Shown: positions 34,849 to 43,171, numbered from the stretch's first letter. The stretch is DNA of 64,000 bases from Cohnella kolymensis (GCF_000829465.1 NZ_JXAL01000004.1:41036-105035), one strand, 5' to 3'. The notes: generated by a model not told the origin, from the sequence alone. Program-made: numbers and translations.

Positions 34849-36415
34849 ATGATGTTCCCCCTTGCTGTTCCAATACAATGCGGGATAATGCTCCGCTTTC
34901 AAGAAGTGCGGCCGCCGCTTCGATGTCAGGCGTCAACGGCCGGTCTGCGGAAAGGAATGACACGGCTGACCGGATCGCGGAATAAGCATGCTGTGTTCCT
35001 TCGCCAAGCCTGAGCCCTTGACGCAAGTCGACAGCCTGCGCTGCATGCATCGCTTCCATGCCCAATATGTAATAGAGGAGACGGATAATTTCGCCTGTTT
35101 TTCTGACCACGAGCGGCGCATTGGTGGCGTGATCCTCCATGTCGCCGGAAAGCGAGTAAAAGTCGGCAGACACCGGATTAGAAAGATGACGGATCTCGGC
35201 ATCCAGAGATGTAAAAGTTTTTTGGATCGTTCCGAAGCCGATCGCTTGATCGGGATCCGGAGTCAAAAACCGCGCCAGCCCGGTAAAAGCGGGCGTTCCA
35301 AGCTTGAGGCTCCGGTAGCACGAAATTCTGGACACGTGGCTGAGCGCAATGCCGAGCATCTCAAAAGCAACCGCCCATGTCGTCACATCGAAATTCGAGT
35401 TCGGCACGATGCGCCCCTCATCCTCGATAATACACGGATTATCGTCCGGGCTGTTCAGCTGGATCAGCATCAAGCGCTCGGCATAAGCGAGCGCATCTCT
35501 CGCAGCTCCGTGCACTTGGCACGCACTGCGAAAGCTCAGCGGATCTTGAATGCGCTCAGCCGTATCGGCGTCACTCAGCTGGCTGCCCTGCAGAAGCAGG
35601 CGGACCGCTCTCGCGCTGTCCGAGGCGCCTTCAAAAGGCCGAACCCTGTGGACGGCTTCATCCAATGGATCCGTGGAGCCTTGGAATGCTTCCAGCGACA
35701 GAGCAAAAACGGCATCTGCCGTCGCCAGCAGCTTGCGGCAATCTTGAAGCACGAGCGCCCCGGTTCCCGCCGATAAGGCGTTGGAGCTGACGATCGAAAG
35801 CGCGTCTTTTGGGCCCAGCGTCAACTTCTGAAGCCCAGCCTGCATGAGCGCTTTCTCTGCGCTCATCACTTCCCCGCCGTATCGGACGTCGCCTGCCCCA
35901 ATCATGGCCAGTCCGATATGGGACAGCAGCGTGATATCCGCCGCTCCGACAGAGCCGCGAAGCGGCAAAACCGGATGCACCCCTTTATTCAGAAAATCCC
36001 GGTACATGCGAACGACAGCCGGCTGAATGCCGGCGCCGCCGCTTAGCAGCGTATTTAGCCGGACGGCCATAACCGCCCTCACCTGCTCGTCATCGGCCAG
36101 AGGCTGGGCACCCGAGCTGTGAGAGTAAATCAAATTACGATTGTAAGCTTCAAAGAAATCTGCCGATATTAATCGGTCCTTGTTCACGCCAACGCCTCGG
36201 TTCAAACCGTAAATCGGGATGTCCTTCGCCGCAAGATCGTTCAAGACCCGATGTGCCCGTTCTACGTGCTCCTCCGCACCGGGGTCGAACGAGACAAGCG
36301 CGCCATGCTTTGCGATCCGCTCGACCTTGTCCAGCGTTAAAGAACGGCCGTCCAATACCACCGACTCCATCATGCCCCCGTCCGTCTCCATCATGCCCCC
36401 GTCCGTCCCCTCCAT
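34838..36415 (-). CDS. Histidine-ammonia-lyase homologue without the MIO triad (predicted ergothionase)
   Basis: 525 aa (510 if the ATG at 36370 is used). Aromatic amino acid lyase fold with the active-site loop YGLNRGVG (residues 69-76, normally YGxNTGFG). The Ala-Ser-Gly triad that makes the MIO electrophile is absent: the conserved GSVGASGDL reads GSVGAADI (154-161), in frame. Ammonia elimination from histidine by the usual mechanism is therefore unlikely. Ergothionase, which eliminates trimethylamine from ergothioneine, is the known MIO-free member of this family. Neighbours supply the next steps. The first codon overlaps the DUF917 stop (TAATG). A 21-24-bp tandem repeat at the 5' end leaves the exact start open. 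Confidence 0.8.
   Translation of the reverse strand: MEGTDGGMMETDGGMMESVVLDGRSLTLDKVERIAKHGALVSFDPGAEEHVERAHRVLNDLAAKDIPIYGLNRGVGVNKDRLISADFFEAYNRNLIYSHSSGAQPLADDEQVRAVMAVRLNTLLSGGAGIQPAVVRMYRDFLNKGVHPVLPLRGSVGAADITLLSHIGLAMIGAGDVRYGGEVMSAEKALMQAGLQKLTLGPKDALSIVSSNALSAGTGALVLQDCRKLLATADAVFALSLEAFQGSTDPLDEAVHRVRPFEGASDSARAVRLLLQGSQLSDADTAERIQDPLSFRSACQVHGAARDALAYAERLMLIQLNSPDDNPCIIEDEGRIVPNSNFDVTTWAVAFEMLGIALSHVSRISCYRSLKLGTPAFTGLARFLTPDPDQAIGFGTIQKTFTSLDAEIRHLSNPVSADFYSLSGDMEDHATNAPLVVRKTGEIIRLLYYILGMEAMHAAQAVDLRQGLRLGEGTQHAYSAIRSAVSFLSADRPLTPDIEAAAALLESGALSRIVLEQQGGTSYAK
36368..36412. repeat. Tandem repeat at the lyase start
   Basis: Two units (21 and 24 bp; core CATGCCCCCGTCCGTC on the plus strand) encode MMETDGG- and MEGTDGG-type peptides in front of MESVVLDG. 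They multiply the possible ATG starts of the lyase gene. Confidence 0.7.
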
Positions 36416-37524
36416 TAGAATTCCAGAGCTGTCATCCCATCGAAAGCATATTTCGACAGCTCAATACCCATCGCCTTTTCCACTTCAGGATACACGGTCG
36501 GATCTTTCACGCTGGAGCTCAGCGGGATGTGCCGTTTGTCTATGGCGAACAAAGCGATTTCCATATCTTCTCGTACAAAACCAACGCTTATTGGAAGCCC
36601 CGTTTGCGTGTCGAACGTCGTAATCACATCCGGGAAAGTCGTTAACCGCTTGCCCTTTCCATCGTCGACCGCCATATACTCATTCATGACGTGCAGGACA
36701 AGAGTCCCGCCCTGGCCGTCCTCCATCGTGATCGTACCGATATCGAAAGCCCCGGAGTAGTTCACGTTTTTGTTCAAAACTTTACCTCGTCCGAGAATTC
36801 TGCCTTTTGTCTCGCGGCAAACCGTGTCCATAATCGCTTCAGGTCCGTCGGCTTCCGCTGCGATCATCGCTTTGCCGAGATCCAACGCGATCGAAATGCC
36901 GCCAATCGCGGCATGCTGCTTGATATACGAAGCAGGAATCGGATGTCGTGCCGACGCGATAAAACCGCCCGACATGTCGGAAGCGGTGCGCAAAATGTTG
37001 GAAGTCTTGCCGGGAGTGCCTTTGACAACCAGTTCGAGGTATGAGCCGGTGTCCCGTCTGCCCCCGACGACAACCTGGATCGTCTCATAATCGGTGCGGG
37101 AAGCAAGCCCCATCGAACCCATCTTGCCTGTCGGATGCGCCCGAATATCGCCTGTAGCGTCAACGACGACCAATCCAAGCGCGGCTGCGGGAAGCCAACC
37201 GTTCGTCGTACTGGACATGCCGTTCTGCGGAGTCATTACTCCCACGACTTTGCCTTCAAAACGCTCCATCAACAGTTGAACCGCCTTGATATAGTCGACG
37301 CCCCACATTTCCCATTCGGTTCCGGCAGGCGCGCCAATCGCGGTACATGTGATGATTATGGCATCGTCCGGCAGTTCATCTACCGACACAAGCTTCGGTC
37401 TTCCGACAGCGACGGCTGCACCTCCCATCTCCAAGCCATGATCCACCCAGCCTCCGCCGCCTGCTGCGAATACCGCGCCGCCTCTTACGGCGGCTTTTAC
37501 ATCTTCTATCGTTAATTCACGCAT
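36415..37524 (-). CDS. DUF917 protein (candidate thiohydantoin desulfhydrase)
   Basis: 369 aa with DUF917 hallmarks: AVFAAGGGGWVDHGLEMG near the N-terminus, VVGVMTPQNGMSSTTNGWLPAAALGL in the centre (family segment), HPTGKMGSMGL and GRGKVLNKNVNYSGAFD. The SD is GAGGAG. DUF917 proteins occur with hydantoin-metabolism genes, and their chemistry is largely undescribed. In the five-step ergothioneine route one step is otherwise unassigned in this cluster: removal of sulfur from 3-(5-oxo-2-thioxoimidazolidin-4-yl)propionate to give hydantoin-5-propionate. This gene stands exactly where that enzyme is needed; the assignment is inference. Confidence 0.85.
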   Translation of the reverse strand: MRELTIEDVKAAVRGGAVFAAGGGGWVDHGLEMGGAAVAVGRPKLVSVDELPDDAIIITCTAIGAPAGTEWEMWGVDYIKAVQLLMERFEGKVVGVMTPQNGMSSTTNGWLPAAALGLVVVDATGDIRAHPTGKMGSMGLASRTDYETIQVVVGGRRDTGSYLELVVKGTPGKTSNILRTASDMSGGFIASARHPIPASYIKQHAAIGGISIALDLGKAMIAAEADGPEAIMDTVCRETKGRILGRGKVLNKNVNYSGAFDIGTITMEDGQGGTLVLHVMNEYMAVDDGKGKRLTTFPDVITTFDTQTGLPISVGFVREDMEIALFAIDKRHIPLSSSVKDPTVYPEVEKAMGIELSKYAFDGMTALEF

Positions 37525-37574
37525 ATAGATAAGCTCCTCTCATTACGCTCCTGTGCGCCATGTGTCTTAGCGAA

Positions 37575-39223
37575 TCAGCGCTGCGCTTCCGTCGCAACGC
37601 GGCGAATTCCTTTTTCGCGGATTTCATCGAACGACTCTTCATAACCGGCATCCGCATAACGTAGCACGCCTATGCCCGTGTCGTTATCGAGCGTCGTTTT
37701 AAGCCGCAGATCGCTTTCCTCGCTGCCGTCCGCCACAATCGTCACACCTGCGCTCGTCATATAGCCGCTGTATCCGCCGCCCCCGGAGTGAATGGCAACC
37801 AGATCGGCCATAGACGAACAGTTCAGCATGGCGTTCAGCAAAGGCCAGTCCGCGATCGCATCGCTGCCGTCCTTCATATTTTCGGTCATAATGTTCGGAT
37901 GGGTCATTGCGCCCGCATCCAGATGATCCCTGGAGAAAGCGATCGGACCGCTGAGCTCCCCTTTTCGCACCATTTCATTGACGGCCAGCGCAAGTTTCGT
38001 CCGGTCGCCATGGCCGAACCAGCCGATGCGCGCGGGAAGACCCTCCACCGGTATGTACTTATTCGCCAAATGGATCCAGTTCGTCACAATGTCATTGTCC
38101 TTGAACTCTTCAAGAATATAACGATCGATCTTGCGAATATCCTCCGCATCTCCGGTTAAGGAGACCCAACGGAACGGACCGATTGCACGGGCAAACAGCG
38201 GACGCAAAAACCCTTCGGTAAACACGACGATGTCAAACGCATCCTCGACGCCGTATTGCGCGGCTTGCGAGCGGATGTTGTTCCCGTTGTCGAACACGAT
38301 TGCGCCTTGGCGCTGGAACTCCAGCATCGCCTTCACTTCTTCGGCAATGGAGGCTCCGGACATCGCTTGCAGCTGCCGCGCGTCGGTCTGGCGCAGCTCC
38401 ACCGCCTGTTCAGATGTGAGTCCTGCCGGTATGTAGCCATACACAAGATCGTGCGCCGACGTTTGGTCCGTTACGATATCCGGAATAATTCCGCGCCGCA
38501 GCAGCTCGGGATACACTTCGGCCGCATTGCCTTTCAAACCGATCGATACGCTCTGTCGATTTTTTTTGGCATCCTCCACCCAGGTGAGCGCTTCGTCCAG
38601 ACTGTCCGTTTTCTTCTGCAAATACCCGACTTCAATCCTCTTGTCGATGCGGGCCTCGGATACTTCGACGCAGAGGATTACCGCACCCGCCATTGTTCCG
38701 GCCAACGGCTGAGAGCCTCCCATACCGCCGAGCCCAGCCGTCAAAATAAACCTGCCGCGCAAATCCCCGCCAAAATGCATTCTGGCAATCGATTGAAAAA
38801 TTTCGTATGTGCCTTGGATGACTCCCTGCGACCCTATGTACTGCCAAGCCGCCGCCGTTAAGCCGCCCCAAATGATAAGCCCCTGCTCCTGATATTTATA
38901 GAAGTTTTCGCTCGTTGCCCATCTTCCCACCATGTTGCAGTTTGCCATGATGACCATTGGGGCAAACTTATGGGTGCGCATCACACCGATCGGTTTGCCC
39001 GACTGGATGACGAGCGTTTCATTCTCTTCGAGGTTTTTTAACGTGTTCACGATCGCGTGGTATGCATCCCAGTTGCGGGCTGCTTTGGCCAACGCGGCGT
39101 ATACGGTAAGCTCTTTTTGGTTTTCTCCGTTTTCCAGCACATTCTCCAGCATCCGCAGCAGAGCTCCTGTCTCCAGCCCTTGCAGCGAAGCTCGTTTCCC
39201 CTGGCAGCCGCTATTCGCTCCAC
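37575..39223 (-). CDS. Urocanate hydratase homologue (predicted thiourocanate hydratase), frameshifted near the N-terminus
   Basis: Urocanase fold. The NAD-binding segment AGLGGMGGSQPLAGTMAGA and FVxHGGG-like AIHSGGGGYSGYM region are recognisable, but the canonical RICWLG reads RIGWFG, so the active-site-region cysteine of histidine-pathway urocanases is replaced by Gly. The start is the GTG at 39223 (AAAGGAGG 7 nt upstream), giving MERIAAARGNELRCKGWRQE. One base is then missing at about 39160-39168, after which the frame continues ALLRMLENVLENG (open frame 37575-39152). Restored length is about 549 aa. No hutI or hutG follows; thiourocanate is the substrate predicted from context. Confidence 0.85.
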
Positions 39224-39267
39224 AGCCAGTCCTCCTTTATTATCAAATTGCAATAACTAGTTTCTAC

Positions 39268-39288
39268 TTAATAATAGCAAATTATCAA
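39268..39288. promoter_or_regulatory. Candidate operator upstream of the ergothioneine-type operon
   Basis: TTAATAAT-AGCAA-ATTATCAA is an imperfect palindrome (7 of 8 positions) 45 nt upstream of the urocanase-like start. A TTGACG lies just upstream on the minus strand. It has the size of an IclR site, and the half-site ATTATCA recurs at the transporter promoter. Confidence 0.4.
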
Positions 39289-39376
39289 AAGCAGTTCACC
39301 GTCAACAACGGCCTGTCTGATTAAGTAACCTAATTGAGGCAGCCGGAAAACGGTGAGCAAGCATTCGCTTTCTCGC

Positions 39377-39504
39377 CCTTTTTGTCGATATCCCCGCCGC
39401 TCAGTAAGAAGGTAGCCTCATTTTCCAACCTTTTGACGGTATCCCCGTCGCTCAGCACCACATAGTCTCATTTCCAGTCTTTTGTCGATATCCCCGTCGT
39501 TCAG
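39377..39504 (-). repeat. Three direct copies of the dispersed repeat, about 50-bp period
   Basis: Copies start at 39377, 39429 and 39478, each reading CCTTTT(G)TCGATATCCCCG and ending GCTCAG, separated by similar 23-25-nt spacers containing TCTCATTTCCA. They are in inverted orientation relative to the array at 39841-39967. Confidence 0.85.
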
Positions 39505-39645
39505 AACTTATTTTCGTTAATTAATGATAGGTGTTTTTGAAAATTGTTGACTTTAAATGGCCGAAATCGCTTTGCATCCAGTTGATCTGACGTGTCAAAC
39601 TCCACCTGTCTACATCATTACTGCGTGCGTCTGTCGCTTGGGAGA

Positions 39646-39823
39646 ATAAGTGCGAAATTACAACTATTTTCTCTGAATTCGTGCAACTTACCGGAATAAT
39701 TGCAAAAATACAACTATTTCGTCTCTGTAGTCCAATAAACGCGAGAACTGACGGAATTAGCTGCATATCGTTGTTATTCCCAGCATTCACTGCAGTTCCG
39801 CTGTAATAAGTGTATTTTTGCAA
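39646..39823. repeat. Second repeat family inside the 39.3-40 kb island
   Basis: AATAAGTGCGAAATTACAAC (39646), AATAATTGCAAAAATACAAC (39696) and a weaker third unit near 39753 recur with about 50-bp period. An inverted copy follows (AATAAGTGTATTTTTGCAA, 39805-39823). It is AT-rich with no coding potential. The 39224-40016 stretch holds no supported gene, only these repeats and the operator region. Confidence 0.6.
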
Positions 39824-39840
39824 CCTATTCCTGGGATTGG

Positions 39841-39967
39841 CTGAGCGAAGGGGATATCGACAAAAGGGATCGAAACAACCACTCCGGTTGCTAAGCGAAG
39901 GGGATATCGACAAAAGGACCGAAACAACCACTCCGGTTGGCTGAGCAAAGGGGATATCGACAAAAGG
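39841..39967 (+). repeat. Three direct copies of the dispersed repeat, exact 50-bp period
   Basis: 27-bp units at 39841, 39891 and 39941 (CTGAGCGAAG then GGGATATCGACAAAAGG) alternate with two almost identical 23-nt spacers (CGAAACAACCACTCCGGTTG). This is a tandem 50-bp repeat, not a CRISPR array. Confidence 0.9.
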
Positions 39968-40016
39968 GGAAAAAACAACGTCTCCTATCCGCTGGAAATG
40001 GAGACGTTGATGATGA

Positions 40017-40214
40017 TTATGAAGCTTTCTCTGGGGAAATGAGTATGATTTTTCCGTCTGTGAGCTCCAGTTTGACCTTGTTCGTGTCCTTTACATCGAT
40101 GGATTCGAGGTAGGTTGACGGGACTTGTTGGCGCCCCGCTTTGTCGGGGATGGCGTATTCCACATGCGAATTCTCTTCCGATTGGACAATAATTGTGCGG
40201 GTAAAATCTGTCAA
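40017..40214 (-). CDS. Hypothetical small protein, 65 aa
   Basis: TTG start (TTGACAGATTTTACC) without a clear SD. The peptide looks like a genuine small beta-rich protein: TRTIIVQSEENSHVEYAIPDKAG, then VPSTYLESIDVKDTNKVKLELTDGKIILISPE. No family recognised. It lies between the repeat island and the divergent RpiR gene. The absent SD and TTG start leave open that the true N-terminus is different or frame-damaged. Confidence 0.45.
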   Translation of the reverse strand: MTDFTRTIIVQSEENSHVEYAIPDKAGRQQVPSTYLESIDVKDTNKVKLELTDGKIILISPEKAS

Positions 40215-40310
40215 TTTGGGTTCGCGTGTGGTATAAATAAAATATGAAAATAATTACCTTCTTTAGGCATGAATATGAGAAACTAATTTTCGTCAAAAAG
40301 GGGTGTTAAT

Positions 40311-41180
40311 GTGAGCATCCTGAATGCTTTACAGGAGAAAACGGACAGCTCGTATCCGAAGGAACGAACGCTTGCGGATATGATCCTGCAGCTGCCGCAG
40401 GATGTTGTGGCCATGACGATAACGGAGCTGGCCCAGCGTTCCGGAAGCAGCACGGCAACGATCTCCCGATTCTGCAAAACGCTCCACTGCCAGAACTTCC
40501 CCGAGTTCAAAAGGAAGCTGGCAGCCGAGCTCGCCCAGCAGACGGCCGCCGCCCCGACTCATTATCAGGACATTGTGGCGGGCAATCCTTTGCCGGATAT
40601 CGTCGCCGCGATTACGGCGAACAATATGCGCTCGTTGACGGACACGACACAGCTTCTGGATCTGAACCAGCTTCGCTTGGCGATTACAATGCTCCATCAA
40701 GCCAAACGAATCGATCTGTACGGCTCCGGCACATCGGGAATGGTCGCGCAGGATCTGTTCCATAAGCTGATCCGCATCGGTAAAGCGGCGGCCGCATTTT
40801 CCGATCCGCATCTGCAGCTCACGTCTGCTTCTTCCTTAACTCCCGAAGATGTAGCCGTCGGAATCTCTTACTCGGGTGAAACGCCGGAGACGATCCACGC
40901 CCTGCGTTCTGCTGCCGAGCAAGGTGCCGTGACTCTATCAATCTCCCGGTTCGGGTCGAGTACGCTCACCAAGCATGCCTCCATCAGCCTCTTTACGTCT
41001 TCCTCGGAGGCCGGTATGCGCCGGGGGGATATGGCCTCGCGCATGGCGCAGCTGCATGTCGTGGATATTTTGTTCACCGGCCTGGTCAGCGAGCATTTCG
41101 ACGAATACGTCCCGCGTCTCGAACGGTCCTTCCAAACCGTAAGACGATACACAGGAAAAAAGGAGCGGAAACTGCGATGA
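40311..41180 (+). CDS. MurR/RpiR-family regulator of amino-sugar use
   Basis: 289 aa from a GTG behind AAAAGGGG. The N-terminal helix-turn-helix (VVAMTITELAQRSGSSTATISRFCKTLHC, about 31-60) is followed by a SIS sugar-phosphate-binding domain (IDLYGSGTSGMVAQDL, GISYSGETPETIHAL). It is the first gene of a three-gene operon with nagB and nagA, coupled to nagB by an ATGA overlap. It most likely senses a GlcN-6-P- or GlcNAc-6-P-type ligand and controls the operon. Confidence 0.92.
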   Translation: MSILNALQEKTDSSYPKERTLADMILQLPQDVVAMTITELAQRSGSSTATISRFCKTLHCQNFPEFKRKLAAELAQQTAAAPTHYQDIVAGNPLPDIVAAITANNMRSLTDTTQLLDLNQLRLAITMLHQAKRIDLYGSGTSGMVAQDLFHKLIRIGKAAAAFSDPHLQLTSASSLTPEDVAVGISYSGETPETIHALRSAAEQGAVTLSISRFGSSTLTKHASISLFTSSSEAGMRRGDMASRMAQLHVVDILFTGLVSEHFDEYVPRLERSFQTVRRYTGKKERKLR

Positions 41181-41905
41181 ATATTCTTACCTTTGACTCG
41201 GATGACAAGCTGAACGAGGCGGCGGCGAACATTATCATCGGCCAAATTCAAACGACTCCGCGGGCGGTTCTCGGTTTGGCTACGGGAGGGACGCCTGTCG
41301 GAATCTATAAGGAAATCGTGCGCGAGTTCCAAAGAGACATGTTCAGCTTCCGCCGTGTAACTACTTTTAACCTGGATGAATATGTGGGACTGCCGGTCGA
41401 CCATTCACAAAGCTATCATACTTATATGAGAAAGCATTTGTTCGATCATATCGACATTCCTTCCTCCCAATGCCATATTCCCGACGGCCATGCGCCCGAT
41501 CTCCATGAGGAGTGCCGGCGCTACGACGCGTTGATCGAAAATGCGGGTCAAATCGACCTGCAGCTGCTCGGACTCGGCCATAACGGGCACATCGGCTTTA
41601 ACGAGCCTGCCCATGCGCTTATCCGCGGTACGCATGTCGTGGATTTAGCTGAAGCGACTCGGGAAGCGAACGCCCGTTATTTCGACGCGATCGACGAGGT
41701 TCCCAGGCAGGCATTGACGATAGGAGTCGGTACGATTCTGAAGGCCAAGAAAATTCTGCTGGCCGTGAAAGGCGAAGATAAAGCGGAAATTGTGGAACGC
41801 GCTCTGAAAGGTCCCATCACGACGGATTGTCCGGCCTCCCTGCTTCAGACGCATCCGAATCTCATCGTGCTGCTGGATTCGGCAGCGGCAAGGAGAATGA
41901 AATGA
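41177..41905 (+). CDS. nagB: Glucosamine-6-phosphate deaminase
   Basis: 242 aa. Family motifs: GLATGGTPVGIYKE (phosphate binding), TTFNLDEYVGL with the catalytic Asp, LGLGHNGHIGFNEPA with the catalytic His, and LTIGVGTILKAK. It converts glucosamine-6-phosphate to fructose-6-phosphate and ammonia. It overlaps both neighbours by 4 nt (ATGA), so rpiR-like, nagB and nagA are translationally coupled. Confidence 0.96.
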   Translation: MNILTFDSDDKLNEAAANIIIGQIQTTPRAVLGLATGGTPVGIYKEIVREFQRDMFSFRRVTTFNLDEYVGLPVDHSQSYHTYMRKHLFDHIDIPSSQCHIPDGHAPDLHEECRRYDALIENAGQIDLQLLGLGHNGHIGFNEPAHALIRGTHVVDLAEATREANARYFDAIDEVPRQALTIGVGTILKAKKILLAVKGEDKAEIVERALKGPITTDCPASLLQTHPNLIVLLDSAAARRMK

Positions 41906-43068
41906 GCGGACAACTATTGATTCATAACGGACGAATCGTAACTCCTAACGGCATGATCGAAAAAGGTTGGATTCGTTTTAACGACGGCATCATTGAGGAA
42001 ATCGGCAGCAGCCCCGCACACGAAGACCGCGGGACTGCGCATGTGCTTGACGCTCAAGGCGGCTGGGTGCTGCCCGGCTTCATCGATGTCCACGTGCATG
42101 GCGGCGCAGGTCACGATTTCATGGATGCCGATGTGGAAGGCCTGAACGAAATCACCCGCTTCCATGCCGCCCACGGAACGACAGGCATTCTGGCGACGTC
42201 GCTTACCGCATCCAGAGACGATCTCACCGGGGTATTGGAACGGATCAGCTCCTACATGTCGGCTCCGATGCCATACGCTCAGGTACTCGGGGTACATTTT
42301 GAAGGCCCGTTCATCAGCGAAAAATGGAAGGGAGCGCAAAACCCTGCGCATATCGTGCCGCCTCAGCTCGATTGGTTGGAAGATTGGGCGGCCCGATTCC
42401 CCGGCATTATCAAAATACAGACGCTCGCGCCGGAAACGGATGGAGCGCTCGACTATATCGAAGGCCTTGCCCGTCATGGAATCGTTCCGAGCTGCGGCCA
42501 TACCGACGCTACTTATGAGCAGATCACCGCGGCCGCGGACCGGGGCTTGCGGCATGCCGTACATGCTTTTAACGCGATGAAAATCTTCCATCACCGTGAA
42601 CCCGGAACTGTCGGCGCAGTGTTGACCGATGACCGGATTATCGCAGAGGTTATCGCCGACGGGCACCATGTGCATCCTGCAGGCATCAAGCTGCTTCATT
42701 CCGCCAAAGGAACGGACAACCTCATTCTCGTCACCGATGCGATGGCTGCGGCGGGGATGCCGGATGGCGATTACAATCTCGGCGGTCTTCCGGTGCGAAT
42801 GACTTGTGGCGTTGCCCGCCTGAAGGAAGGCGACAGCTTGGCCGGCAGCACGCTTAACATGATCAGCGCTGTGCGCTTCCTTGTTCGGGAGGTAGGTGTC
42901 CCGGTCGAACAGGCCAGCCGCATGGCCAGCAGCAACCCCGCTCGCCAGCTGGGCATCGCCCATCAGACCGGCACGCTGGAAGCGGGCAAAAGAGCGGACA
43001 TTCTGCTCCTGAACGACGCTTTGGAATTGCAAAAAGTATGGATCGGCGGACGCGAGATTCAATCCTGA
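41902..43068 (+). CDS. nagA: N-acetylglucosamine-6-phosphate deacetylase (second copy)
   Basis: 388 aa from the ATG overlapping the nagB stop. Motifs PGFIDVHVHGGAGHDFMD, GVHFEGPFISEKWKGAQNP, SCGHTDATYEQ, AVHAFNAMKIFHHREPG and LVTDAMAAAGMPDGDY are complete. It makes GlcN-6-P for NagB. This is the standard nag operon copy; the paralogue at 24916-26085 lies with a lyxose isomerase. Confidence 0.95.
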   Translation: MSGQLLIHNGRIVTPNGMIEKGWIRFNDGIIEEIGSSPAHEDRGTAHVLDAQGGWVLPGFIDVHVHGGAGHDFMDADVEGLNEITRFHAAHGTTGILATSLTASRDDLTGVLERISSYMSAPMPYAQVLGVHFEGPFISEKWKGAQNPAHIVPPQLDWLEDWAARFPGIIKIQTLAPETDGALDYIEGLARHGIVPSCGHTDATYEQITAAADRGLRHAVHAFNAMKIFHHREPGTVGAVLTDDRIIAEVIADGHHVHPAGIKLLHSAKGTDNLILVTDAMAAAGMPDGDYNLGGLPVRMTCGVARLKEGDSLAGSTLNMISAVRFLVREVGVPVEQASRMASSNPARQLGIAHQTGTLEAGKRADILLLNDALELQKVWIGGREIQS

Positions 43069-43088
43069 CAGGGTGTGATTCGCCTCTT

Positions 43089-43115
43089 CTGAGCCAAAGG
43101 GATATCGACAAAAGG
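43089..43115 (+). repeat. Single copy of the dispersed repeat
   Basis: CTGAGCCAAA then GGGATATCGACAAAAGG, 21 nt after the nagA stop and just before the terminator. Confidence 0.8.
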
Positions 43116-43128
43116 CTAGAAATACGAC

Positions 43129-43162
43129 AAAAACCCGTCCTGCCTGCACAGGACGGGTTTTT
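43129..43162. terminator. Bidirectional terminator between nagA and the ParM-like gene
   Basis: AAAAACCCGTCC-TG...CA-GGACGGGTTTTT is a 12-bp or longer stem flanked by A and T runs, between convergent genes. Confidence 0.92.
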
Positions 43163-43171
43163 ATCATTTTA

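Noticed and set aside
34838..39223. Canonical histidine utilisation (hutH-hutU)
   Set aside because: The lyase lacks the MIO triad, the urocanase lacks the RICWLG cysteine, and hutI/hutG are replaced by hydantoinase and N-carbamoyl hydrolase.
39841..39967. Possible short CRISPR array (27-bp repeats, 23-nt spacers)
   Set aside because: The two spacers are nearly identical, the same repeat recurs as single copies and inverted pairs elsewhere, and no cas gene is present.
39521..39978. Minus-strand open frames of 136 and 63 codons in the repeat island
   Set aside because: They consist of translated dispersed repeats (IDKR/RYPLR-type peptides) and have no ribosome binding site.
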